DNA of 64,000 nucleotides. Origin: Apostichopus japonicus. Lineage: Eukaryota > Echinodermata > Holothuroidea > Aspidochirotida > Stichopodidae. Below the pieces are notes generated by a model. The model saw only the letters and a list, made by a program, of their open reading frames with translations, did not search any database and was not told the DNA's origin. Where the stretch lies: NCBI RefSeq assembly GCF_037975245.1, contig NC_092580.1, positions 28,673,501 to 28,737,500 of the forward strand. Reading direction: 5' to 3'. A program made the position numbers and the translations under genes. Position 1 is the first letter of the stretch; every line of letters starts with the position of its first letter. Below are positions 1-13,372 of the stretch, piece after piece.

Positions 1-44
1 TCCCGGTGGAGGCTGGAAGTTCTTTCACTGTTCAGGATTTCCAA

Positions 45-290
45 CACACTACAATTTCAATTATATATATATTACGTTTTCAATAGTGTGTATAGTGTGT
101 GTATAGTCAATAGTACATATATATATTTTGTTTTCAATATTGTGTATAGTGTGTAGTGTTTCAATTATAAATATATATATATATTACGTTTTCAATAGTG
201 TGTATGGTGTGTATAGTGTGTAGTATGTATAGTGTGCATAGTGTGCATAGTGTGTATAGTGTGTTTAGTGTGGATACGTGTGTGCCTGTC
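45..290. repeat. TA / GTGTATA low-complexity region
   Basis: A TTCAATTATATATATA...ACGTTTTCAATAGTGTGTAT block occurs near 52 and again near 162, with a looser copy near 127. It then degenerates to (GTGTATA)n and (GTGCATA)n up to 270. Confidence 0.85.
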
Positions 291-522
291 AATATATTGG
301 TAATTAAGGTATCTCAATGCAGGAAGGAAATTACAAAGGTTCATGTATATATATTTGACCACACCGGCCATTGGTTAGATGAATTTCTCTGTACCTCTGT
401 ACCCAGCCAACAGCTTAATTCACAATCTAGTGAATGTGTCAGACCATAAAGCGTTAAACTACATTTATTAGCTATTAGTCTATCTGCAAACTCTCCATCT
501 GTAAACATATGATACTGTCTGT

Positions 523-614
523 AAACACCCTCAGCGTCACTCGCGCCTATTAGTGCCCACTGAGTTGCAAACACCCTCAGCGTCACTCGCGCCTATTAGT
601 GCCCACTGAGTTGC
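523..614. repeat. 46-bp perfect tandem duplication
   Basis: The unit beginning AAACACCCTCAGCGTCACTC starts at 523 and again at 569, identical over 46 bases including three CpGs. This indicates a very recent duplication. Confidence 0.95.
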
Positions 615-780
615 TACAGCTCAATATCTTCTCAACGATGAATATACTCGCCGGTATTGATTTGCACTTCAGCCTTGTACTTAATTCACTGATAGCAATG
701 GTATTGTTCATGTACTGCACTGCATAGAGACTCAGTTTTTTTGCCAAAAAGAATTGGCCTCTTTATTTCTTAAGTTTGGA

Positions 781-1565
781 CATGAGGAATATTTCAAGTT
801 ACAACAGATATCATAAAAATATTGTTTAAGCCTCTCCACTTTTTATTATAAACCTAGAAACTGTCTTTTTATTTCTTAATTTATTCAATATTTGCTGTCG
901 TATAGTTTGGCAATCATATGGAAGTTAGTTATAATTTAGAATGCCATGGACATATTAGGAACATGAGGAATATTTCAAGATACCATAGATATCATAAAAA
1001 TATTGTTTAAGCCTCTCTAGTTTTTATTATAAACCTAGAAACTGTCTTTTTATTTCTTAATTTATTTTCTGTCCAAAGGTTTGGCAATTATATGGATGTT
1101 ACTGATCATTTAGAAAGCCATGAACATTTTAGGAACATGAGGAATATCTCAAGTTACAATAGATATCATAAAAAAAATTGTTTAAGCCTCTTCACTGTTT
1201 ATTATAAAGCTAGAAACTGTCTTTTTTTTAAAAATTTATTTGCTGTCCTATGGTTTGGCAATCATATGGAAGTTAGTGTAATTTAGAATGCCACGGACAT
1301 ATTAGGAACATGAGGAATATATCAAGTTACAACAGATATCATAAAAATATCGTTTAAGCCTCTTCACTTTTTATTATAAACCTAGAAACTGTCTTTTTAT
1401 TTCTTAATTTATTTGCTGTCGTATAGTTTGGCAATCATATGGAAGTTATTTATAATTTAGAAAGCCATGAACAATTTAGGAACATGAGGAATATATCAAG
1501 TTACAACAGATATCATAAATATGTTGTTTTCAAGCCTCTTCACTTTGCTCATTATAAACCTAGCT
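781..1565. repeat. Satellite-like array, about 4.5 units of 173-181 bp
   Basis: CATGAGGAATAT starts at 781, 962, 1136, 1309 and 1483, each followed by a TTACAACAGATATCATAAA block, a TTTATTATAAACCTAGAAAC block and a TTTGGCAATCATATGGAAGT block. Spacings are 181, 174, 173 and 174. The last unit is truncated after ATTATAAACCTAG. Confidence 0.95.
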
Positions 1566-1934
1566 TGGTAAATAACAGAATATAGAGGGCAAAAAGAGGT
1601 ATAGTGAAATTTCATGTTTAAACAAAATTCCCACCTTGTTTTGCACAGTCTTCACCCTACGCCTACATTAAAGTAGTTCTGCTAGCCTATCAACAGGATA
1701 TATATTGTAAGGTTTTCATTGCAACTTGACTTTTTTTCCTGACCAACCAGTAGCCACTAGATTTCAAAGTGACACTATAGTTCACAATCTAGTTTTTTTA
1801 CTTGTTTACTTTCATAGGTTGTCTGCATGGCTGACCCTAAAAAATTGATCAAAGAACTTTCTATTTGTACCAAATCATAATATTACTTGGATTTTTGAGT
1901 TTTGAAGAAAGAAAAACCCAAGTTCTTAGAAGAA

Positions 1935-2515
1935 GACACAAACCCAACAACCATCATCATTGGTCTGTGTGATAGAGATGACAAACAGATAGGGAACATC
2001 TTATTCCATTCAATGGGAGATATTAAAGCTTCACTGTTCCTTTACACACACACACACACACAATTTAGGAGGAAGATTTAAACATGTCTAAACAAGTCTA
2101 AACATGACATCATCAAGCCACAAGTGCTTCAATTGGTGTATAATTTCCTTTATTTATTACAATGTTTTATTTTCAATAATGGAGATTGGGTTTTGCAAAT
2201 GCTGCATTTTAAACTATACTGAAGTTATCAATGTGATCTCATTATGACATTGGTTTGTTTCAGTGTCAACAATGTTAACATTATAGTTGAAAATATGAAG
2301 AAGGAAAAGAAAAGGGACAGTAAAAAGGTTTCAGATCCTTGTGGCATTATGACATCACAAACACACAACATGATAGCCCCTGGTAACAACTTGGTAAAAC
2401 CTGGAATATCTCCATAATGCAACATTTTTCTTAGCTGTTTGATGGAGTTATTCATCAAAAAGATTTCTATCATATAAGCTAAAGATGATAGTGGGTTTGT
2501 GTCTCCTTAAAGTAT
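1935..2515 (+). repeat. Dispersed repeat R2, left copy
   Basis: Collinear with 61650-62165 at the other end of the window. Shared blocks include GACATCATCAAGCCACAAGT with GTGCTTCAATT, TAATGGAGATTGGGTTTGCAA-like sequence, and CATTGGTTT..TTCAGTGTCAACA. The copies are clearly diverged. A short CA microsatellite at 2046-2062 interrupts this one. Class unknown; no terminal repeats were identified. Confidence 0.7.
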
Positions 2516-2679
2516 TGAGCCTCAAGAAACAGTGTCTCCAGAAGGAAGCTAATAATCCGAAACATTTTCACCAATCATGTAGGGTACCTCATATCATACT
2601 CTTTCCTAATGTTTCCCCTATTGCTCACGAAAAGTGTAGTGTTCTTCCTGAATGGTAGATTCAGAAGGAGGTGTAAGTG

Positions 2680-2810
2680 GGCGGTGCCCAGGGAAGGGGG
2701 CAGGGCGCAGAGCTAAAACGTTCCAATGTGTAGTTAGGTAGATGGGATAGTGCAGATGTGGAGTGGGAGACAGGTAAGAGAGGAGTGAAGTAAATACGGT
2801 AGTTACAAGC
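2680..2810 (+). repeat. R1 dispersed repeat copy
   Basis: Contains the R1 hallmark: GGGGGCAG..., AAAACGTTCCAATG, TAGGTAGATGGGATAG, then GAGACAGGTAAGAGAGGAGT followed by GAAGTAAA. Other copies lie near 6685, 12930, 13320, 15740, 18985 and 25610, all in the same orientation. Confidence 0.75.
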
Positions 2811-5108
2811 CCTAAACCTTTTCCAGGATGAGTCTTTACCATCATTTTTGGGCGATAATGTCACCTGTTTAATTCTGCCCTGATTTTTATGCTATTCACG
2901 CAATTTCCCACTATTTTATCCAAATTTCTAGATTCCCTTCCATAACAACATCACTGTCATGCTGTAACCCTACCGATTCTATTCAGCATATATGTGCTCA
3001 TTTGGAATTAAGCTTTACCAAAGCTCTCTCCATTGCTCGATCTAGAGGAAAATTGACATAGTTTTGCAAAATGTTACAAAGCAAGCAAAACAGAAAATTT
3101 CATCACCTTAAAAATGCGCCCTTAGAGACGGCCTCACGAGGCCCTTAGTCTGAAACAGGTTTTTGCATGAATTTGTAGATATTTTTTGACTGCTTCAATT
3201 CTGTTTTTTTTCTCTTTGGATAGTATCATCACACTGCCATATTATTGTATAGATTGAAGGAAGCCTCCAAGTGATGGAGACTTGGCCTCAGGAAGTAAAA
3301 TGACTTTTAGCTGATAAAGCGTACTATTTTGCCTTTTTGTCCCTTTCACTTTTAAAGGAGTTAGAGAACCTGGCACTTGAAGTACATACTGTAGTTGTGA
3401 ATACAACAGGTTAGAATAATTGCTAAAAGATGCAAAGATTAAAACAATCAAAAGGGCAGCAAATTTAGATATTTCATTTACAGAGATGAATTAGCATTCA
3501 TAAATGAAATGGTAGGTTTTCAAATATCTGATGGTTTTAATTCTTTTGAAGATGACTTTATAGATGAAAGCTTGAGACAGGGCGGTTGGAACATGGAAAT
3601 TGATCGATACTTTAGAATAAATTCGAAAATTTAGTCATTTGGCGTAAATCTTTGTCAAGCTATCAGAGATATCTCCTACAACTGCATGTAGTTGCTCATA
3701 TGTTATTCCTATAATAATACTATTGGCAAACGATGCCATAATTCTTTGTTATAAAAAATTGCTATCATTAGATTCCTGTGTTTGTTTTTTGTTGTTGTTT
3801 TTATTTCTTATCTTTACCTGACTTACATTGCATCAGTGACAATGATAACAAAATGCAAAGAGAATTTGCAAAATTTTGAAAAAGAGTATTAAGATGTGTA
3901 TTGGACCAATGCGATTCTTGCCACTTGCTCTGCATATATATCTATCCTTCGACTCTGTTTAATATCCATTTTATCTTTAAAAATCACACACTGTTGCACT
4001 GATGTGATGAGGTGCATACTTGCCACAAATGTTCAAGGCAATGTATCCTGTAAACATTGGCCAAAAATGTGAAAAAAGTGCAAAATACATACTTGTGTAA
4101 TCAAGTATTCCTAATCAAATTTAGCTATTTTTATTTTCCCTGTAACAAAACAAAAGATATGAGAACACGAGTTGGACCAAGAAATTTCTTTAGCAAATTA
4201 TATTTGTTGCACTTTTGTCTGAATTCTCTTCCTTTTAATAATCCATAACTTGTACTTTTTTTTAATACAAACCCTTAAATCTAAAAAAGGATATCTATTA
4301 CTGAGAGTAATATTAGATTAATAGCAATGTTCATTTTTTGGTTTATATCTATGACAATCTTTGTGTCCACCAACTTAAAAAATATCTAATGTCTGAACAT
4401 TCAATCTTAACAGCAGAATATTACTTTTCCCCTCGGGCTCGACATTCTTGCTTAAAAATCAATCAGGAGGGAGACTAATTCAAGGTTTCCTACTGTCTAC
4501 AAATATATTGTAGGTCTTCTCTGCGTTATTCTTTCTTGTTGAGCTGGCTAGACTACTAGACAAAGTATAGACAAATTGGAGATGCTGCTCAGCCCTATAT
4601 AAAGTAAAGCTGGCTTTATTGACATTTGGCTCACACATCACATTAAAGAAAGATATCTAAATGATAAAAAAAATCATGGAGGGGAAGGGAAGAAAGGAAA
4701 TACATTTTCAGAAAATAAAAAGAAGGAGTCAAAAGAAGCTGTCGATGAATCATACAAAATTAAGGGAGAGAAAATTGTGACATGGAGTTGTTTAGATTGA
4801 ATTTCTCTTTCAGCTTGATGGCCCTCTCCGTCAGTCAAACACGGATGAAGTATTAATGACTATGTTCTTCAACTGTCCTTCACCTATGTTTTATTTATTT
4901 ATTTCTGTTACGATTTGAGACAGCAGTAATCAAGGAACGCAAGACAACAGGATTTAAAACTTGGGGCATCTACACAACCTTCATGGTCAGTTTAATCCCT
5001 AATATCAAACCAAGGTGAAAGGTAGATAGACTAGTGACCCTGAGGTACTTTGTAATTTCATCTAGGGTGGTCTTTCACATTCTACTAATGAATTAATTGC
5101 ATCCATTT
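2811..5108. other. Intronic, no feature seen
   Basis: AT-rich DNA with scattered homopolymers. No coding match, tandem array or inverted repeat was recognised. Confidence 0.6.
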
Positions 5109-5449
<341 letters not shown>

Positions 5450-6684
5450 AGTATGAAAAATAATTATTTTCATCTGGTTACACTTCAACCATGTGACATT
5501 TACTATGATCAAAGCAGGTGACAACGCCAACAGCCTGCACAGAAAAGTGTTAAAGCTTCAAATACATATTGACATTGTCTATACTGTGTAGTAAACGTAA
5601 CTGAGAATTAGCTGACCAAATCAGTAGAAACATCAGATAACATCCTGACTTAAAATGTTGAAGCACTTTGATGTTTTTTATCATGAAACAATTTCATAAC
5701 ATATACATTCTGAAGAAATTTGACTTCCAATAATATCACTCGTTAAATACAAATTGAAGACAAAACACAAATCGTGGTTGGTATTAAGATGCATGATTAG
5801 AGAGGACAGAGAAATAAGACATTAAATATCATCTCAATCTTTTGACAGCCTTCCTTCTGCATCCTTTACATTAAACAGACTAAATGTGGCTCTAATATCG
5901 GAAGCCACTGAGATGATAATTTTTTTATCTCAGAAAGACAGAAATGATATTTACAGTAGGCATGTTGCAGATTGAGAGGTCTACAGCTCTATAATAGTAC
6001 AGTAACTAAATATACAGAGAGACTGCATTGCTGAAACACAGCACTGTTTCATGTTCTTATATATTTATGTTTATACTCAGATACAGGCCTTGCCAAGGAT
6101 GCAATCTTACTTGAAATTCTTGCAAGTGAAAAGAGTCATGTCCTAGATCACGACAAGCTCACAATGTTTGCTTTAATAGAATCTAAATTAGTATTGACTA
6201 CATAATCCCCTAGCTACAGTGCTTAAAGTTTCTTGACTGGTTACATTTTCATTTGCAATAACCTCAGATAACCTTTGCCCTCGTTTTCTGTTCATCAATT
6301 GAGAAGTATAAACACAAACATCCTTTTGCCCACCCTACTACAAATCAATTTACTAGAGCAGAGAGGGTGTGGGGTGAGATTGTGGACTGGGGTTGGAGAA
6401 AGAGTGGGAATCTCTCTGAATCCCTATAGAATCTATGCACATCTCTGTCAAGTTGTGGATGACACATCGTAGCAAATTTTCAAGGATACTTTATATGCAG
6501 AATTCATTTTTGATGAGATGGAACGACAGTAGGCTACTTCATCTTCCCACCAAAAAAAGTTCCACACAAAGTAAATGGAAGCAGATTCAGACAGATGTTA
6601 ATACAAGCTCAGAAATCACGCCTTAGACTTAATAATTCGGAATGGCAAATTTGGAAATATGAGTGCAGTAACCATCAATGGGGT
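5450..6684. other. Intronic, no feature seen
   Basis: AT-rich, with no recognisable gene or mobile element. Short open frames around 6275-6626 have no family resemblance. Confidence 0.55.
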
Positions 6685-6780
6685 ATTGGGGGCTCACTGC
6701 AAGAATGTCACCAGTTTGTGGACATATGGTAGACTGGAATGTGTATACATGTATAGATGACAGGTCAGAGAGGAACCAAT
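6685..6780 (+). repeat. R1 copy, strongly diverged
   Basis: GGGGGCTCACTGCAAGAATG, TCACCAGTTTG, GTAGACTGGAATGTG and GACAGGTCAGAGAGGA appear in the same order as in the better R1 copies. Confidence 0.5.
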
Positions 6781-7082
6781 TCCATACAACACATCCACTT
6801 AACATACTGTAGGGTGTATATATAAATACAACCTTAACCCTATTCATATATTTATTTGTAACCATAGCGACAAGCTCTGCTTCCTATGGAATTCTTATTT
6901 CTCCCTCTATTAACCTATATACTCCCAATGAATTTACCCTCTTTAAAGAATCGCCTACGCTTGAAACCAACACCATAAAGTTGCTATCATTTCCGCAATA
7001 TGTAAGAATAATATTCACAATTATTCTGTTCGTGTTTTCTGCAAACAGTATTTGGCCTTTTTCTTTCATCAGTTGCATACAT

Positions 7083-7288
7083 TCGTGTATATATATATTC
7101 GTGTATATATATATATATATATATATACATATATATTTATACTGTATATATATACTGTATATATATACTGCATATATATATCTATATATCTATATATATA
7201 TATCTATATATCTATATATATATATCTATATATCTATATATCTATATATATATATCTATATATATATATATATCTATATATCTATATA

Positions 7289-7364
<76 letters not shown>
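7083..7364. repeat. Long TA microsatellite with TATC and ACTG interruptions
   Basis: Mixed (TA)n and (CTATATAT)n for about 210 bp, then a pure (TA)n run from about 7291 to 7364. The tract can form cruciforms and is probably length-polymorphic. Confidence 0.95.
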
Positions 7365-7365
<1 letters not shown>

Positions 7366-8436
7366 TTTAATTCGACTGTGACATCATAACCTGACTTGGG
7401 ATAAATTTAGCTGCCCCTGCTACATCAGTGAACGTGTATATACAGAGTACTTTGCAGTTCAAACAGCTCATTTGCATACAAATTAAAGAGTGGAGTCAGG
7501 AGCGGGGAGGAGACGGCGTTATGTGGCCTTTTCCTTTCAAATCAATAACAACTGTGCAAGAATGCAAAAAACCGGTAACGTTAAGTAGGATTAATAACCC
7601 GGCGCTCGCTTAACTTGATTCTGAGCTGGATAGAACAAAAGAATGGCCTATTCAAGGCAGGAGGTTTATAGCCAGACTTTGGACGAGTGTTCTGCCTTGG
7701 AAATTTATGTATCGATATATCGGTAAGAACACAAAACCAACCAGTTAGCTCAACCTGAAGATTCTTTTAGCAGAAAAACATTAGCACTAAATTGGGAAAG
7801 TACACTTATTTGTGTGTACTGGTGGATGCGACTGTAAACCCCCCTGCGTGTATTCATCTACAATTCAAGACGTCATCGACAGGCTACCTTCAGAGGGAGA
7901 TGAATGCCACAAAATGTTATCGACATTACCATCAAACAGAGAGGGGTGGGGAATAGGTGAGGGGGAGGGGCAGGGGAAGGGAAGTCACACATTTATCTGT
8001 GCCAAATTTTGTCAATTCGTGATACTTATAATTTAGGACACATGTTGCCATGACAGCAAATTGATGTCATCTACTGTACAGATCCTGCAGGAGAGCAATT
8101 CTGTCTTAAATTGTTATATAATAATTAATGGTCATATTTGTCAAAATGAAAAAGAAAGGAAAACACTTGTTCAACTGCGGAAAAATATCAGTTTCGATGT
8201 GTCTCCATACACTTTGTAGTTATAAAAGGAAGATTTGAACAGGTCTATAAGGATCCACTATTGCAAGTATATTAAATCCTTCTCATTGTAAACAGAGGTA
8301 ATACACGAACCACCCTCTATGATTTCTTTCATATACATTTTCATTGTTGAAGTTGTGAGTTTAGGTACTGTACAGCCTGGACCTCAACCATGCAAGTTTC
8401 CCAGATGAGAGCCTATATCAATAACACTGCACAAAT
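7365..8436. other. Intronic, contains one G-quadruplex-like tract
   Basis: At 7943-7981 the plus strand has seven runs of three to five G separated by short loops, a strong quadruplex pattern. Nothing else was recognised. Confidence 0.6.
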
Positions 8437-8560
8437 TCATATATTACCAAGGCAATTTATATATTACGAGTGCAATTTATATATCATCAAGGCATTTTAT
8501 ATATTACCAGTGCAATTAATATATTATCAGGGCATTTTATATATTACTAGGGCAATTTTT
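8437..8560. repeat. 21-bp AT-rich minisatellite, about 6 copies
   Basis: The unit TTTATATATTACCAAGGCAA is repeated with variation (ACGAG, CATCA, ATCAG, ACTAG in the middle) at a 20-21 bp period. Confidence 0.9.
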
Positions 8561-9239
8561 TGGTTTTAAGGATTTTTCGGTTTGTCTCTTGGACGTCTAG
8601 GTCTTACCATGTTGTTGATCAAAAACAACAAATTCGTTTGTCCGAAAACTTGTACCAAGTTAACAATGAAAGATAAGAGTAATGTGTAGGGTTGGTGACT
8701 AGAACACCATCATTGGGCCAATAAAACTCCCTTCCATTTGATATCAATATCTCCAAAATGATGGAGGGTGATAACATTTTGTCATTTTGGCGTGTGTCAC
8801 TACAATGCAATCTCAATTTGACGAAACATACAATCGTCCGTCGGATGACCTCCAAAGATGATTTTGGTTGTTGGAACAGACATTCGGTCGACCACCAAAT
8901 TAGGCTTTGACTACTCTTAAGTGGATCCTAAACAACATCAGACCAATCTTACAGTAAATGTATTCCAGTGTGCTTACAGTTACAATTTAAATCTTATGTG
9001 GAGATGTGGTAACCGAGGAGTTGCTTAAGAAAACTCTTCCTGTTCTGTTGAGTGTCCATTTCACACGATCATCACCGGGTAAAATACAAGCAATTACCTG
9101 AAGGTTGTAGATCAATGCAATATTTGTGCGCTACAACGTAGAAAAACATATTTCCAAAAAATTCAATTAAAATCTGAGACAAAGGGGAACAAAAACAATA
9201 GATATATATTAATAACATCACTATATGTATATTACCTAC

Positions 9240-9365
9240 CTGGCAAGCATTGAAAAGCAGCTGATGTTCAAATTTCTTGACACCTAGAATGTTCTGGAAC
9301 ATCTCATAGAGTTGTTCTTTGCTGAGGATGAGCTCAGAGGCAGCTGATGTAGAAAGGCGCTGTGG
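9240..9365 (-). CDS. CADPS: CADPS second coding exon, residues 228-269
   Basis: This 126-bp, 42-codon exon is flanked by a pyrimidine-rich acceptor (CATCTCTACAG) and a GTAGGT donor, both phase 0, so it joins the first exon without a frame change. It encodes [17 protein letters not shown] followed by [20 protein letters not shown], almost identical to the corresponding vertebrate CADPS stretch just after the DPRKQ motif. The next expected segment, beginning around an NPDEQAAQIRREL-type sequence, was not found between 1 and 9239. The third coding exon must therefore lie beyond the left edge, or else I missed it. Divergence from the vertebrate protein is concentrated in the first five residues, next to the splice site. 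Confidence 0.95.
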
Positions 9366-10324
9366 CTGTAGAGATGAAGAGAAAACAAAAACTGGTGCTA
9401 TTTATTGGTACTATAAAACTATACTTTAATAACCCAGTCAATTATTCATATCACTGTAAAGAGAATCATGCATTAGTAAAATGTAATTGGAAGACTTTAA
9501 AGGCTTTCAAATTGCAGATGATTTTGTCCCCATAGAAACTGTTGTTGTTTCCATGATCTACCAGTTTTGCTAAAGAGGAGAGTGGGGAAGGGGTTGGAAA
9601 AGGGAAGGAGATTATTATCGCTAATATTATTAAGAACATAATTTTCCATAATAAAATGTGTCAGATAGAAACCATACCCAACTTATTGGCTTCAGTTACT
9701 CATGATCAAATTGCCTTTATTTGAGTTATATAAATAAAAGTTTGCCTGTTTTGTCACCATGGAATCTGGCCTTGGTTAAATTTGTCTACAAAAATGGGTA
9801 CCTTTGGCATAAAGTAATAACAAAACAAAACAATAAAACTGTTCTTTGTAAAAGCTTATTGGATTTCTTTATACTGCAGCTCAGTCATTGAGGAAGATGG
9901 CATGGCAACTACCATGTCAACTGTCATGGCAACATGGCAACTACCATGGTAATTGTCAATAGGATTTGCCATTAAAGGTATCACTTTGCAATGTAACTTC
10001 CTTTTTTCAACAAATATTTGATTTCAGGCAAAGCTGTTCATAATGTAATTTCTCAAATTATGTCTGTTCGTTGCCCCAATTTCATGTAGCTTTATATAAA
10101 TAACAGAGTCACAGATCCATGCTCAGTTAATGCTTAAGGATCAGTGCCTATTTATGGTGTACTCTTATATAACATTATTGGAAGACTAGACATTAAATGA
10201 TACAAACTTAAGATACATCCCAATTATGACAGTAAGTACGCAATCAATGATTGCACAATCATTAAATGTATTAAAGGTGTCAGAAGTCATTCTCCTATGT
10301 GTCGAAAATGCTACCAATCACTTC

Positions 10325-10925
10325 CCACCTACCCATCATTCATTTTCCACTCACCCATTTATTTCCCACTCACGTATCATTCATGACCCACTAACTCACG
10401 TATCATTCATGACCCACTAACTCACCTATCGTTCATCTCCCACTAACTCACCTATCATTCATCTCCCACTAACTCACCTATCATTCATCTCCCACTGACC
10501 CACCTATCATTCATCTCCCACTGACTCACCTATCATTCATCTCCCACTGACCCACCTATCATTAATCTCCTACTGACTCACCTATCATTCATCTCCCAAT
10601 GACCCACCTATCATTAATCTCCTACTGACTCACCTATCATTCATCTCCCACTGACCCACCTATCATTAATCTCCTACTGACTCACCTATCATTCATCTCC
10701 CACTGACCCACCTATCATTCATCTCCCACTGACCCACCTATCATTCATCTCCCACTGACTCACCTATCATTCATCTCCCACTGACCCACCTATCATTAAT
10801 CTCCTACTGACTCACCTATCATTCATCTCCCAATGATCCACCTATCATTCATCTCCCACTAACTCACCTATCATTCATCTCCCACTGACCCACCTATCAT
10901 TCATCTCCCACTGATTCACCTTGCA
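10325..10925. repeat. 26-bp minisatellite, about 22 copies
   Basis: The unit CACCTATCATTCATCTCCCA plus CTGACT/C repeats at a strict 26-bp period. Variants (ATTAATCTCCTACTGACT, CCAATGACCC, CACTAACT) recur in alternation, so part of the array (about 10550-10830) has a 52- or 78-bp higher-order period. The left edge grades into a degenerate CACGTATCATTCATGACCCA form. Confidence 0.95.
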
Positions 10926-12929
10926 CTAGATACACTATAAATTCAGATCCATCCACATAAGATACCTTTTCATGTATAACAAGCACTATTTAGCTTCATA
11001 TTTTGTAATCTGAGCCAGAGATTCCTAAACCGTTACTGCAAGCACCCAAGATTATAGGTTCAGTTAATATATATTCTGCTTTCAAGTACTTGAGGACTTG
11101 TCCTATAATGAAGTCTCAAAATTTCAAATTTTAATGACATCAAAGAAAACCATCATATCCCAAAATTTGACTGATTTGAATATTTTGAGAACAACAAATA
11201 TCTTTCCTCACTCGAGTCTCATTAGTTTTCCCAAACTATATCATTTGTAATGCTTTAATAGCACTATAGACCCACACACTGACCTACTTCCAGGTCACTG
11301 CCCATTTCATCCTCATCAAGAAAGCTGCCATTCTGAGGTATCCCACATAGGCCACAATTTGAGTTTCTTATCGGCATGAATCGAATCCAAATGGTTTCCC
11401 AAGTTTTTGAAATTTTGACACATTTCCAAAGAAGAAATTATACTGTACAGCTAGTTCAGTAAATACAAATGCGACATAAACACTACCAAAGCTAATGAAA
11501 ATGGCGGTTTCTGGTACTTAACGGATGTGGCCGCAAAGAAAAAAGAAGAAGGCTGTCAACGTAATCTATGTTTATTGAAAATGTTCTTTATCAAATACAT
11601 TTGTTACTTATAGACAAATGAGGTTACTGAACACACCAACCATCTGTTCTATAACTTAATTTACTTGTAGCCATAGTTAATGAGAAAATTTTACAACCTG
11701 TTTGGCTGGAAACCAGATTTGAATTAGCTTTGATACCAAAAATGAATCAATCAACCAGCTCATTTACGTCAAGAGATGAGAAAAGCTGAAAGTGTAAACA
11801 ACCTACTCGTGACAAGCTTATACATTGAAAGGGCAAACAAAAACTAGCGACAAGCTTTTGAAACATGGTTTTAAGGGAGCAAAAAATGCAGAACATTATA
11901 AAAAAATTTGCTTTCATGTTCTAAAAATTTCTAAAATTGACTTGGCATGGATTCTAAGGAGTGAAAAACTTGCTGTCTTCACACATCTACTGTACTCCTG
12001 TCCACCACAACCTCCCCACTGAATTTAAAGTTCTATAGAACCTAAGGTACCTAAACATCAAATCCATCGTTTTCAAACATTGTTGACTAATTTTCTTTAG
12101 TGTCACGTAAACAACGGTGTGTCCAAGAAAAAAAAAAAAAACACATGATTTGTCTGTGAAAAAGTAGTCATTTCTGGTAAATTTATACTGTACTCGTTTC
12201 TATTGACATAATTTATGTTGCTTCAAAGGGAGAGGGAGGGGAGGGGGGAAGGTAACTTCTTACAAAGCAATTTGGACTGTCCAGATGTAACAATGGTAAC
12301 TTATCTTCATATATTAATTCTTTAATCTGGAAAGGATCAATCAATGAACCCACAATTATAGTTAGCTATACATAATATATATAGAATGTGTTTAAAGTGT
12401 CTAACGTCCTAAATATCCTTCTTATTTTTGACGTTTTTGCTCCTTTTACATTTATTCATGTTTTTTTAAACTTCAAATTTGAGACTATCAATGTTTAACA
12501 AGTGTCATATGTGTAATGAGCTCAGTTTAATGTGCACATTTCTTCCCAAATCCCCCCCCCCCCCATTCCTATTTTTGAAAACATGATCAGATAAATAACA
12601 AATGCAGATATGTTGCCATGTTCAGACAAGTAGAAGTAAACTTTGCAACAGAGTACAAAAAAAGAAAGAAAAAACATGGGGCAGAAATAATCAAAGGTCA
12701 AAGTTTTTTCAACCAATGAAACCCTAAGGAAAACACTTCAAGTTAAAAGTTACCAACACTTTAAATATTTGTCTCCTGGTAACAGACAAGACTACTCTTG
12801 CGGAAGCTAATGATGAAAGACATTTATGGTACACATGATTTGCTTACTACCAATGAAAAAAAGTAAAAAAAATACAACTAGATGATATTATCAGCTCATT
12901 CATGGTTGAAACATTCAAAACTAGTCCTA
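10926..12929. other. Intronic, no gene seen
   Basis: AT-rich. Holds a G-rich tract at 12228-12252 (several runs of three or more G), a poly-A run near 12129-12141 and a 13-C run at about 12552. A short open frame at 11825-12022 has no supporting feature. Confidence 0.55.
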
Positions 12930-13060
12930 AAGTAGGTCATTGGGGGCACAGTGCTAAAATGTTACCAACTGCAGTTGTAGGCTAGGTAGATTAAGTGCAT
13001 ATGTAGAATAGAGACAGGTATGAGAGGAGTGAAGTAAAATCATTACAAACTAATTACACT
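12930..13060 (+). repeat. R1 dispersed repeat copy
   Basis: TCATTGGGGGCACAGTGCTA, AAATGTTACCAACTG, GTAGGCTAGGTAGATTAAGT, then GAGACAGGTATGAGAGGAGT and GAAGTAAAA. With the 15740 copy this is one of the two best-preserved members. Confidence 0.8.
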
Positions 13061-13319
13061 ACATATTACAAAAAAAGAAAAAGAAAATGAAGAAAAAAAC
13101 AAAGCTTTGCATTTTAAATCAAACTTGTAACCAACGCATTTTCACCCCCAAAATACTGTGCAACTTGCATGCAAAGATCTTTATTTATCTGGTCAGCCCA
13201 GTCTCTACAAACAGTTATGATTGGTAGAGGAATATCCCACAACTTACTGGTTTGGATATTTACAAGTGACAAGCTTACCTGTCTCTGCACAACCTTACCA
13301 GGACATTCTAGACATGGTA

Positions 13320-13372
13320 TGACATGGTGCTAGGGTTGTGAGGAGACAGGTAAGCGAGAAGTAAATAACTCA
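13320..13372 (+). repeat. R1 3'-end fragment
   Basis: GTGAGGAGACAGGTAAGCGA then GAAGTAAATAAC matches only the last part of R1. A sequence resembling the reverse complement of this tail (ACAAGCTTACCTGTCTCTGC) lies just to its left at 13269, so the two could pair. Confidence 0.5.

Noticed and set aside
1-60. Possible third CADPS exon at the left edge (minus strand reads GNPEQ near 30)
   Set aside because: Only four or five residues resemble the expected NPDEQ, a stop follows at once, and the acceptor phase does not work.
10325-10925. CRISPR-like regular repetition (also 37204-38125 and 42115-43445)
   Set aside because: Units are contiguous with no unique spacers, and the DNA is eukaryotic; these are minisatellites.
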